The notes below the pieces were generated by a model, which had not been told where the DNA came from, did no database searches, and saw only the letters and a list, made by a program, of their open reading frames with translations. From Burkholderiales bacterium 70-64 (GTDB lineage: Bacteria; Pseudomonadota; Gammaproteobacteria; Burkholderiales; Burkholderiaceae_E), in NCBI GenBank assembly GCA_001898645.1, contig MKUQ01000020.1, positions 6,004 through 70,003 of the forward strand: a DNA stretch of 64,000 nucleotides, given 5' to 3'. Below, piece by piece: positions 43,343 to 50,952 of this stretch (position 1 is its first letter; each line of letters opens with the position of its first letter). Position numbers and translations under genes: made by a program.

Positions 43343-43356
43343 TCAAATATATTTGA
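43343..43356 (-). promoter_or_regulatory. Operator palindrome TCAAATATATTTGA of the toxin-antitoxin pair
   Basis: A perfect 14-bp inverted repeat in a short AT-rich island upstream of the antitoxin gene. HTH antitoxins usually repress their own operon through such a dyad. The island is strikingly AT-rich against its surroundings and likely holds the promoter too. Confidence 0.65.
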
Positions 43357-43415
43357 CATTTTCAGGCGCGGCAATGCCCGGCATCGCCGCAGGCTACCCG
43401 GGGCGGCCGGCGCAC

Positions 43416-44321
43416 TCAGCCGAGCTCGGGCCCGGCGACGAGGACGATGCGTGACGGGTCGCCGGGCGGCGTGGGAGCGCCCAGGACCATGCGGGTGAAG
43501 GGGCGCTGGAAGACGAAGCCGTGCGACTGCAGCAGGGGCAGCAGGGCATCGTGGCGCTCGGCGAGGTCGAGACAGACGGGCCCTTCGATCGCCGCCAGGG
43601 CGTCGGCGAGCAGATTCGATGCGACGGCCGGGTCGTCGGCGAGCAGCGGGCCGAGCTGGGCGGCTTCGCGGCCGTCGCGGCCGAGCACGAAGCCGGCGAT
43701 GCGGCCATCGCGTTCGACGACGCGCGCGGCCTGCGGCAGCCGCTGCGCCAGGCTGCGCAGCAGCGCCTCGCGATCGGCGCCGAAGGCAGGGCAGTCGAGC
43801 GCGAGCACGCCGGGCCAGTCGCTCTCCGCGAGGGGGCGCGAGGCACCGGGGGCGGCCGTGCCTGCTCCCGCTCTGCCGGCCGGGGAGGTCTCGCCGCCGC
43901 GCGCCGCCTCGCGGCGATGGCGCCGGAAGCCCCAGTGGGGCGCGAACCCTTCCTGAAGGTAGACCGCGTAGCCGGCCGGCGTCGCGTCGAGCACGGCGGC
44001 CCTGCCCTGCGCGCGCAGCGCGGCCAGGGCGTGGCGCAGCAGCAGCGAGGCGTAGCCGCGCCGGCGGAAGGCCGGCAGCACCAGCACCATGCTGACCCAG
44101 GCGAACGCCTCGCCGTAAGGGATCACGAGGGTCGAGGCCGCCAGCGTCTGGCGGCCGTCCGCGCCGGCGGCGCGCATGCCCCAGCCGCGGCCGAGGGCGA
44201 GCATGGTGCGCCAGTCGGCCTCGTTCTGGTTCCAGGCGGCCGAGAGCGAGAGGGCGAGCGCCTCAGGCAGGTCGGCGGGGCCGAGCTCGACGAGTTGCCC
44301 GCGCGCCTCAGTACTTGCCAT
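43416..44321 (-). CDS. GNAT-family N-acetyltransferase, two-domain
   Basis: A 301-residue protein with a clear N-terminal GNAT domain: SMVLVLPAFRRRGYASLLLR is the acetyl-CoA-binding R-x-x-G-x-G/A region, and AVYLQEGFAPHWGFRRH is motif B. The C-terminal half (about 150-300), after a Gly/Ala/Pro linker, looks like a second, degenerate GNAT domain (ARVVERDGRIAGFVLGRDG). Its start overlaps the epimerase gene by 14 bp. Last gene of the minus-strand operon starting at 46435. Substrate unknown. Confidence 0.8.
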   Translation of the reverse strand: MASTEARGQLVELGPADLPEALALSLSAAWNQNEADWRTMLALGRGWGMRAAGADGRQTLAASTLVIPYGEAFAWVSMVLVLPAFRRRGYASLLLRHALAALRAQGRAAVLDATPAGYAVYLQEGFAPHWGFRRHRREAARGGETSPAGRAGAGTAAPGASRPLAESDWPGVLALDCPAFGADREALLRSLAQRLPQAARVVERDGRIAGFVLGRDGREAAQLGPLLADDPAVASNLLADALAAIEGPVCLDLAERHDALLPLLQSHGFVFQRPFTRMVLGAPTPPGDPSRIVLVAGPELG

Positions 44322-45348
44322 CGCGCGTTTCGAAGTGCGTCGGCTTGTCCAGGCTCGGCCGGCCACGCTGCACCCAGTCGGCGACCCAGTCGATCATGCG
44401 CTCGATGGGGATGCGCGGCTTGCCGAAGAGGCGCTGGGACTCGGTGGTGTCGACCAGCCACGCGGTCGGGGCTTCCTGGCCGTCGAGCACCGGCGTGCGC
44501 CCGAAGCGGCGTCCGAATTCATGGGCCAGCCAGCGCACGCTGACGTGCGCGGGGCCGGTGACGTTGATCGGCGTGGCGGGGCTGGTGCAGTGCGCGAGCA
44601 GGCGCAGCGCCTGCTCGTTGGCGTCGCCCTGCCAGATGACGTCGACGTGGCCCATGGCGAGGTTGAGCGGCGTGCCGGTGAAGACCGCATGGGCGACGTC
44701 GTGCAGCACGCCGTAGCGCATGTCGATGGCATAGGACAGGCGCACCATGCGTCCGGGCGTGCCGTACTTGCGCGAGCCGTACTCGAACATGCGCTCGCGC
44801 CCGACGCAGGAGTTGGCGTAGTCGCCGGGCGGCGGAATGGCCGGGGTGCGCTCGCTCGCGCCCGGGCCGTCCACCGGCACGAAGGGATACACGCAGGCGG
44901 TGGAGAAGGACACGATGCGCGCGGCGCGCCAGGTCTCGGCGACCATCATCGGCACGCCGACGTTCATCATCCAGGTGAGCGAGGCATTGCCGACGGCGCC
45001 GAACTTGTGGCCGGCCATGAAGACGACGTTGCGCACCCCGTCGCCCACGTTGGGCAGCCGCTCGAGCGCGGCGCGGTCGAGCAGGTCGCAGGCGATGCAC
45101 TCGACGCCGTGGCGCTCGAGCCGCTCGCGCAGCGCCGGCTCGGTGAAGCGCGCCACCCCGATCACGCGCCGGTCGGGCGCGGCCCGTTGCGCCATGCGCG
45201 CCAGGGTCGGGCCCATCTTGCCGCCGACGCCCAGCACCATGATGTCGCCGTCGAGCGTGGCCAGGTCAGCGACCAGCTCCGGCGAAGGCTCGGTCATGAA
45301 CGTTTCGAGTGCCTCGACGTCCTCGAAGCGTTCGGGCAGGGCGGACAT
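44308..45348 (-). CDS. NAD-dependent epimerase/dehydratase-like protein lacking the usual YxxxK
   Basis: A 346-residue extended-SDR protein. The dinucleotide motif is MVLGVGGKMGPTLARMAQRA, followed by VECIACDLLDRAALERLP and VVFMAGHKFG. RIVSFSTACVYPFVP is the Ser/Thr active-site strand. Where SDRs have Tyr-x-x-x-Lys this protein reads DYANSCVGRERMFEYG: the Tyr is present but Lys is replaced, so its chemistry may differ or be lost. GGGAG before ATG 45348. It follows the MetE-like gene in a three-gene operon. Confidence 0.78.
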   Translation of the reverse strand: MSALPERFEDVEALETFMTEPSPELVADLATLDGDIMVLGVGGKMGPTLARMAQRAAPDRRVIGVARFTEPALRERLERHGVECIACDLLDRAALERLPNVGDGVRNVVFMAGHKFGAVGNASLTWMMNVGVPMMVAETWRAARIVSFSTACVYPFVPVDGPGASERTPAIPPPGDYANSCVGRERMFEYGSRKYGTPGRMVRLSYAIDMRYGVLHDVAHAVFTGTPLNLAMGHVDVIWQGDANEQALRLLAHCTSPATPINVTGPAHVSVRWLAHEFGRRFGRTPVLDGQEAPTAWLVDTTESQRLFGKPRIPIERMIDWVADWVQRGRPSLDKPTHFETRDGKY

Positions 45349-45421
45349 CGGCGGCTCCCTCTCCATGCGGCCATCAGGTGGCCATTGCGCGGCCATTACG
45401 TGCCTATCATGCGCCCGCCCA

Positions 45422-46435
45422 TCACGCGCCGGCGGGCGCGATGCCCTCGAAGCGGTCGCGTCCGGCGACGAGCGCGCGCATCTTGGCGTCGGCGACCGAG
45501 CGCTTGAGCATCCAGAAGCCGCAGTCGGGGTGCACGTAGCGCACGCGCCCCGGGCCGAGCAGCTTCTCCGCGCGCTCGATCGAGCGCGCCACCTGGTCGG
45601 CGCTCTCGACGTCGTTGACCTTGATGTCGACGACGCCCAGGCCGAGGCCGATGCGCGGCCCGAGCTCGCGCAGCGCCTCCAGCTCCTCGGGCGGGCGATG
45701 GGCGCACTCGAGCACGACGTGGTCGGCATGCAGCGCGTTCAGGTAGCGCAGCAGCTTGTCCCAGCTTCCCTTCTGGACGGTCTGCCCGCCGTAGTTGCCG
45801 AAGCACAGGTGCACCGCCGGCGTGCCGGGCACCGCATCGAGCACCCGGTTGATCGCCGAGGCCGCCCACTCCCATTCCTCGGCATGACCGGGCAGGTTGG
45901 CTTCGTCGAGCTGCACCACGTCGGCGTCCAGGTGCCTGACCTGCCCGGCGAGCACGTCGGCGATCGCGTGCGCCAGGGCGGGAGTGTCGCGGTAGTGCTT
46001 GTCGATGAGCGTCTTGGCCAGCATGTGCGGGCCGGTGACGGTGAACTTGAAGGTGCGGCTGGCCAGCGCCCGGGCCCGCGCGCAGGCCAGCGGCAGGTCG
46101 AGGCTGCCGTGGCCGAGCGGGCCGGTCACGGTGCCGGGCGGGCGGGTGCGGAACTTCATCGCGGCGCCGGCGCGCCAGGCGACCAGGTCGTCGAACGAGA
46201 AGCGCTGCGTGACGCCGTCCAGCGGGCGCACGAAATACTCGATCATCCCGTTGGTCTCGGGATGGTCGATGTCGAAGCGATACAGCTCGCCGTCGCACAC
46301 GACGTCGATGCCGGCCTGTTCCTGGATGCCGATGACGACGCGGGTGGCGTCGGCCAGCGCCTGCTCCGAGGGGCTCGAGACGAGCCAGTCGGGTACCGGG
46401 TACGAGCCGACGACGGTGGTTCTGATCCTGGGCAT
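45422..46435 (-). CDS. MetE C-terminal-like zinc methyltransferase (cobalamin-independent methionine synthase family)
   Basis: A 337-residue stand-alone version of the MetE C-terminal domain (UROD/MetE TIM barrel). It opens RTTVVGSYPVPDWLV, as in MetE. All four zinc ligands are visible: VHLCFGNYGG (His and Cys), VLECAHRPPEE (Glu) and HPDCGFWMLKR (Cys). Such short proteins use zinc to activate a thiol such as homocysteine or coenzyme M, or act as lyases or demethylases on non-folate methyl donors. Context with a dehydrogenase and DUF993 cluster suggests catabolism rather than methionine synthesis. First gene of its operon, divergent from the Gfo/Idh gene. Confidence 0.85.
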   Translation of the reverse strand: MPRIRTTVVGSYPVPDWLVSSPSEQALADATRVVIGIQEQAGIDVVCDGELYRFDIDHPETNGMIEYFVRPLDGVTQRFSFDDLVAWRAGAAMKFRTRPPGTVTGPLGHGSLDLPLACARARALASRTFKFTVTGPHMLAKTLIDKHYRDTPALAHAIADVLAGQVRHLDADVVQLDEANLPGHAEEWEWAASAINRVLDAVPGTPAVHLCFGNYGGQTVQKGSWDKLLRYLNALHADHVVLECAHRPPEELEALRELGPRIGLGLGVVDIKVNDVESADQVARSIERAEKLLGPGRVRYVHPDCGFWMLKRSVADAKMRALVAGRDRFEGIAPAGA

Positions 46436-46449
46436 CGGAGGTCGCTTGT

Positions 46450-46463
46450 TAACCGTTTGGTGA
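46450..46463. promoter_or_regulatory. 14-bp imperfect palindrome TAACCGTTTGGTGA, candidate operator
   Basis: Each arm differs by one base from the TAACCA/TGGTTA arms of the 40991 site. It lies 15 bp upstream of the MetE-like start codon, a position suited to repression of that operon. Confidence 0.5.
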
Positions 46464-46574
46464 GGAATCGATGGTAATCCCGGCACCGGAACGCTTCAAG
46501 CGCCATGCGCCTCCTCCCATGGGGCTACGCCTCGAGGCGTCCTTGACGGGCCGTGCCGCGGCCACGTAGACTAA

Positions 46575-46588
46575 TTAACTAAAAAGTT
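46575..46588. promoter_or_regulatory. 14-bp palindrome TAACTAAAAAGTTA, candidate operator
   Basis: Perfect arms TAACT/AGTTA around AAAA, ending 13 bp before the Gfo/Idh gene start. Same length and outer bases (TAAC...GTTA) as the 40991 site. Lies in an AT-rich patch that probably holds the promoter. Confidence 0.55.
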
Positions 46589-46601
46589 ACAAACGAGAGC
46601 C

Positions 46602-47753
46602 ATGAGCACGCAACGACTCGGCATCGTGATGCACGGCGTCACCGGCCGCATGGGCCTGAACCAGCACCTGGTCCGCTCGATCTGCGCGATTCGCGAGCAG
46701 GGCGGCGTGCCGCTGTCCAACGGCGATCGCGTGATGCCCGACCCGATCCTGGTCGGGCGTGGCGCCGAGCGCATGCAGGCGCTGGCGAAGGCGCACGGCG
46801 GGCTGCGCTGGAGCACCGACCTCGACCGCGCGCTGGCCGATCCGCAGGACACCGTGTTCTTCGACGCGGCGACGACGCAGATGCGTCCGGCGCTGGTGAG
46901 GAAGGCGATCGCCGCGGGCAAGCACGTCTACTGCGAGAAGCCCTCGGCGACCCGCTTCGCCGAGGCGATGGAGATCTACGAGGCGGCCCGCAAGGCCGGC
47001 GTCAAGCACGGCGTGGTGCAGGACAAGCTGTGGCTGCCCGGGCTGCTCAAGCTGAAGATGCTGATCGATGCGGGCTTCTTCGGGCGCATCCTCTCGGTGC
47101 GCGGCGAGTTCGGCTACTGGGTGTTCGAGGGCGACCTGCAGCCGGCGCAGCGTCCGTCGTGGAACTACCGCAGCGAGGACGGCGGCGGCATCATCCTCGA
47201 CATGCTGTGCCACTGGCGCTACGTGGTCGACAACCTCTTCGGCGAGGTGAAGAGCGTCTCGTGCCTGGGCGCGACGCACATCCCGCAGCGCTGGGACGAG
47301 AACGGCAAGCCGTACGCGGCCAGCGCCGACGACGCCGCCTACGCCACCTTCACCACCGAGCGCGGCGTCATCGCGCACTTCAACAGCTCGTGGTGCGTGC
47401 GCGTGCGCCGTGACGACCTGCTCACGCTGCAGGTCGACGGCACGCACGGGTCGGCCGTGGCGGGGCTGCGCGGCTGCCGCACGCAGCCGCGCGTGAACAC
47501 GCCCAAGCCGGTGTGGAACCCCGACCTGCGGCAGCCGATCGACTTCTTCGAAGGCTGGCAGGAGGTGCCCGACAGCGTCGCCTTCGACAATGCCTTCAAG
47601 GCGCAGTGGGAGCTGTTCATCCGCCACGTGGCCGAGGACGCCCCGTTCCCGTGGAGCCTGCGCGAGGGCGCCAAGGGCCTGCAGCTGGTCGAGGCCGGGC
47701 TGCGCTCGTGGCGCGAGCGGCGCTGGATCGATCTCGAAGCGCTGCCGGCATGA
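46602..47753 (+). CDS. Gfo/Idh/MocA-family NAD(P)-dependent oxidoreductase
   Basis: A 383-residue dehydrogenase for sugars, inositols or similar polyols. The Rossmann start is [20 protein letters not shown]. The active-site E-K-P motif is in [35 protein letters not shown] places the second catalytic block, with Asp and His. It leads a plus-strand operon with the DUF993 and isomerase genes. A 3-keto product handled by the next two enzymes would be a reasonable model. Confidence 0.9.
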   Translation: MSTQRLGIVMHGVTGRMGLNQHLVRSICAIREQGGVPLSNGDRVMPDPILVGRGAERMQALAKAHGGLRWSTDLDRALADPQDTVFFDAATTQMRPALVRKAIAAGKHVYCEKPSATRFAEAMEIYEAARKAGVKHGVVQDKLWLPGLLKLKMLIDAGFFGRILSVRGEFGYWVFEGDLQPAQRPSWNYRSEDGGGIILDMLCHWRYVVDNLFGEVKSVSCLGATHIPQRWDENGKPYAASADDAAYATFTTERGVIAHFNSSWCVRVRRDDLLTLQVDGTHGSAVAGLRGCRTQPRVNTPKPVWNPDLRQPIDFFEGWQEVPDSVAFDNAFKAQWELFIRHVAEDAPFPWSLREGAKGLQLVEAGLRSWRERRWIDLEALPA

Positions 47754-47766
47754 GCGCGCTGCCGCG

Positions 47767-48945
47767 ATGCCGTCGCTGATCCTTCCGCACGCCGACGGGC
47801 AGCTGCGCCTCTGCACGCTGTCGCGCCCGAAGGACTTCGCGGCCAGCGTGTCGCGGCCGTTCAACCGCGTGGCGTATTCGGCCGCGCACGTCGTCGCCGA
47901 CCCCCTGTCGCCGGTCGATCCGTGGGTCGGCTGCGCCCTCGACTGGGACGCCACCCTTGCCTATCGCAGGCACCTGTGGAGCCTGGGCCTGGGCGTGGCC
48001 GAGGCGATGGACACGGCGCAGCGCGGCATGGGCCTCGACTGGCCGACCTCGCTCGAGCTGATCCGGCGCTCGATCGACGCGGCGCGCGACCATCCCGGCG
48101 CGCTGCTCGCCTCGGGCTGCGGCACCGATCACCTCGCGCCGCAGGCGGCGTCGCGCATCGAGGACGTGATCGCCGCCTACGAGATGCAGATGGAAGCGAT
48201 CGAGGCGCTCGGCGGGCGGCTGATCCTGATGGCCAGCCGCGCGCTGGCGGCGTGCGCGCGCTCGCCCGAGGACTACGGCCGCGTCTACGATCGCCTGCTG
48301 TCGCAGGCGCGCGAGCCGGTGATCGTGCACTGGCTCGGCGACATGTTCGATCCGGCGCTGGCCGGCTACTGGGGCCACGCCGATGCCGCGGCCGCGATGG
48401 AGGTCGCGCTCGACATCCTCAATCGCCATGCCGACCGCGTCGACGGCGTGAAGATCTCGCTGCTCGACAAGGGCAAGGAGATCGCCATGCGGCGGCGCCT
48501 GGCGCCCGGCATCCGCATGTACACCGGTGACGACTTCGATTTCGCCGAGCTCATCGCCGGCGATGAGCTCGGGCACTCCGACGCGCTGCTGGGCATCTTC
48601 GATGCGATCGCGCCGGCCGCCTCGGCCGCGCTCGGTGCGCTCGCCGCCGGCGACAGCGCGCGCTTCCACGAGATCCTCGGGCCGACGGTGCCGCTGTCGC
48701 GCCACATCTTCCGCGCGCCGACCCGCTTCTACAAGACGGGCGTGGTGTTCATGGCCTGGCTCAACGGCCACCAGGACCACTTCGTGATGGTCGGCGGCCA
48801 GCAGTCGGCGCGCCACATCGTGCACCTGTCGGAGCTGTTCCGGCTCGCCGATGCCGCCGGGCTGCTGCAAGACCCCGAGCGGGCCTGCGCACGCATGACG
48901 CAGCTCCTGGCCACCCACGGCATCGACGCGCGGGCGACGCAATGA
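47767..48945 (+). CDS. DUF993 protein (dihydrodipicolinate-synthase-like TIM barrel)
   Basis: A 392-residue member of DUF993, annotated as dihydrodipicolinate synthase family, a lyase-like TIM barrel of unknown reaction. ALLASGCGTDHLAP and VIVHWLGDMFDPAL are typical, with VDGVKISLLDKGKE holding the likely Schiff-base Lys. Conserved gene neighbours in many bacteria are Gfo/Idh dehydrogenases and xylose-isomerase-like proteins, as here. It starts 13 bp after the dehydrogenase and overlaps the isomerase gene by ATGA. Confidence 0.82.
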   Translation: MPSLILPHADGQLRLCTLSRPKDFAASVSRPFNRVAYSAAHVVADPLSPVDPWVGCALDWDATLAYRRHLWSLGLGVAEAMDTAQRGMGLDWPTSLELIRRSIDAARDHPGALLASGCGTDHLAPQAASRIEDVIAAYEMQMEAIEALGGRLILMASRALAACARSPEDYGRVYDRLLSQAREPVIVHWLGDMFDPALAGYWGHADAAAAMEVALDILNRHADRVDGVKISLLDKGKEIAMRRRLAPGIRMYTGDDFDFAELIAGDELGHSDALLGIFDAIAPAASAALGALAAGDSARFHEILGPTVPLSRHIFRAPTRFYKTGVVFMAWLNGHQDHFVMVGGQQSARHIVHLSELFRLADAAGLLQDPERACARMTQLLATHGIDARATQ

Positions 48946-49910
48946 GCGTTGGGGGCGCGGGCACGGGTGCGAGTGCGAGTGCGGGTGCGGGTGCGGGCGC
49001 AGTGCCGGCCCCGGGCGAGGCGGACGCCCCCGGGGCCGACGCCGCGCGGCCTCTGGTCGCGCCGCCATCCCCCGAACGGCTGTCGCTGAACACCGCCACC
49101 GTGCGCGAGCAGTGGAATCTGCGCCAGATGATCGAGGCCTGCGCGCGCCACGGCATCCGCGGCATCTCGCCGTGGCGCGACAAGCTCGCTGAGCTCGGCG
49201 CCGGCGAGGCGGCGCGGCTGATCCGGCAGCACGGGCTGACCGTCACCGGCCTGTGCCGCGGCGGCATGTTCCCGGCGGCCGATGCGGCCGGGCGGCGCGC
49301 CGCGATCGACGACAACCGGCGCGCGATCGACGATGCCGCGACGATCGGCGCGTGCTGCCTGGTGCTGGTGGTCGGCGGCCTGCCCGACGGATCGAAGGAC
49401 CTCGCCGGCGCGCGCCGGATGGTGACCGACGGCATCGCCGCGGTGCTCGAGCACGCGCGCGCCAGCCGCGTGCCGCTGGCGATCGAGCCGCTGCACCCGA
49501 TGTACTGCGCCGACCGTGCCTGCGTGAACACGCTGGAGCAGGCGCTCGACATCTGCGACGCCGTCGACCCGCCGCCGGCCGGTGGGCGGCCGTCGGGGGC
49601 GATCGGCGTGGCGGTCGACGCCTACCACGTATGGTGGGACCCGCGGCTGCCGCAGGCGCTCGCGCGCGCGCGTCCCGAACGCCTGCTCGCCTACCACATC
49701 TGCGACTGGCTGGTGCCCACCACCGACCTGCTGCTCGACCGCGGCATGATGGGCGACGGCGTCATCGACCTGCCGGCGCTGCGCATGCTGGTCGAGTCCG
49801 CCGGCTATCGCGGCTTCCATGAGGTGGAGATCCTCTCGACGCGCTGGTGGCAGCGCGATCCCGACGAGGTGCTGCGCATCGTGCGCGAGTGCCACCTGCA
49901 TTGCAGCTGA
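48942..49910 (+). CDS. Xylose-isomerase-like TIM barrel (sugar phosphate isomerase/epimerase family)
   Basis: A 322-residue AP-endonuclease-2-type TIM barrel, used by isomerases, epimerases and dehydratases such as IolE and IolI. The domain begins near residue 46 with RLSLNTATVREQWNLRQMIE. Metal ligands are likely in LAIEPLHPMY (Glu), VAVDAYHVWWD (Asp, His) and FHEVEILS (Glu). The first 45 residues are a Gly/Ala/Ser-rich tail coded by hexanucleotide repeats, not part of the fold. ATG 48942 overlaps the DUF993 stop; a downstream start cannot be excluded. Confidence 0.83.
   Translation: MSVGGAGTGASASAGAGAGAVPAPGEADAPGADAARPLVAPPSPERLSLNTATVREQWNLRQMIEACARHGIRGISPWRDKLAELGAGEAARLIRQHGLTVTGLCRGGMFPAADAAGRRAAIDDNRRAIDDAATIGACCLVLVVGGLPDGSKDLAGARRMVTDGIAAVLEHARASRVPLAIEPLHPMYCADRACVNTLEQALDICDAVDPPPAGGRPSGAIGVAVDAYHVWWDPRLPQALARARPERLLAYHICDWLVPTTDLLLDRGMMGDGVIDLPALRMLVESAGYRGFHEVEILSTRWWQRDPDEVLRIVRECHLHCS
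48953..49000 (+). repeat. Eight imperfect tandem hexanucleotides coding Gly/Ser-Ala
   Basis: Units of the form GGGYRC/GAGTGC run from 48953 to 49000 (GGGCGC, GGGCAC, GGGTGC, GAGTGC twice, GGGTGC twice, GGGCGC). They lie in frame inside the start of the isomerase-like gene, so adding or losing a unit changes the tail by two residues without a frameshift. Confidence 0.8.
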
Positions 49911-49976
49911 GCGTCGCGCCGCCCCGCGCGCCGATCGGTGGCATAAAATGCCGGATTCAATTCCGTGCGTCCCAGC

Positions 49977-50834
49977 ATGCCGGATCGCCTGTCCAATCTG
50001 CTCACCCGTTTCAGTGCCGCGGCGCGCGTCGACCATACCGGCGTGCTGCGCGACACCGCCGCGTTCGACGCCGCGCACGACGCCGGGCGCCTGCACCTGC
50101 TGCGCAGCGGCTCGGTGCAGGCACTGCACGCGGGCTGGACGCCGCTCAAGCTGGTGCGCCCGAGCCTGCTGTTCTATCCGCGGCCGTTCGAGCACCGGCT
50201 GCAGCCGGTCGACGGCACGGCGGTGAGCCTCATGAGCGCCGCCATCCGCTTCGACGGCGGCTCGGTCAACCCCCTGGCGGCGGCCCTGCCGCCGCTGCTG
50301 GTGCTGCCGCTCGAAGCGCTCGCCGAGGCCCGCACCACGATCACGCAGCTGTTCGAGGAGGCCGACGGCGCGCGTTGCGGGCACCGCATCGCGCTCGACC
50401 GGCTGTGCGACCTGCTGCTGGTGCAGGTGCTGCGCCACGTGATCGACCGCGCGCTCGCCAGCAGCGGCATGCTGGCGGGCCTGGCCGACGCGCGGCTGTC
50501 CAAGGCGCTCACCGCGCTGCACGACCAGCCGCAGCGCGACTGGCATCTCGAGGATCTCGCGGCGCGCGCCGGCATGTCGCGCGCGCGCTTCGCGGCCCGC
50601 TTCAAGGAGAAGGTCGGCATCGCGCCGGGCGAATACCTGACGCGCTGGCGCATCAGCCTCGCGCAGCACCTGCTGCAGCAGGGCCGTCCGGTCAAGGAGG
50701 TGGCCGGCGAGGTCGGCTATGCCAGCCCGGCGGCGCTGGGGCGCGTGTTCGCCACCCGGACCGGCGTCACGCCCAAGGCGTGGGCGAACACCCGCAGCCA
50801 GGCGAGCACGATCGACGAGACGCTGCACGCCTGA
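49977..50834 (+). CDS. AraC-family regulator with cupin N-terminal domain (AraC_binding/Cupin_6)
   Basis: A 285-residue AraC regulator. The N-terminal cupin-like domain shows HTGVLRDTAAF, SLLFYPRPFEHRL, and a Cys-containing GARCGHRIALDRLCDLLLVQ typical of the Cupin_6 subgroup. The C-terminal HTH pair is WHLEDLAARAGMSRARFAAR and VKEVAGEVGYASPAALGRVF, ending RTGVTPKAW. It lies 66 bp behind the isomerase-like gene on the same strand and could govern it or be independent. ATG 49977 lacks a clear ribosome site. Confidence 0.88.
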   Translation: MPDRLSNLLTRFSAAARVDHTGVLRDTAAFDAAHDAGRLHLLRSGSVQALHAGWTPLKLVRPSLLFYPRPFEHRLQPVDGTAVSLMSAAIRFDGGSVNPLAAALPPLLVLPLEALAEARTTITQLFEEADGARCGHRIALDRLCDLLLVQVLRHVIDRALASSGMLAGLADARLSKALTALHDQPQRDWHLEDLAARAGMSRARFAARFKEKVGIAPGEYLTRWRISLAQHLLQQGRPVKEVAGEVGYASPAALGRVFATRTGVTPKAWANTRSQASTIDETLHA

Positions 50835-50952
50835 GAACTTCGTTCCGAAGGCGTCTGCCGCACGCTGCGGCCGCTTCCCGGACAGCCATCGCCGCGGGCG
50901 GGCTCGATCGTCGCCGGGAAAAGCGCCGCGGGCGGGCGGGTAGAATCGCCGG

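Noticed and set aside
48953-49000. Tandem hexamers considered as a CRISPR-like or satellite array
   Set aside because: No spacers; the units are contiguous, in frame and code for Gly/Ala/Ser, so this is a coding microsatellite.
50838-50850. CTTCG-TTC-CGAAG dyad after the AraC gene
   Set aside because: Too short and without T run for a terminator, and no matching copy was noticed elsewhere.
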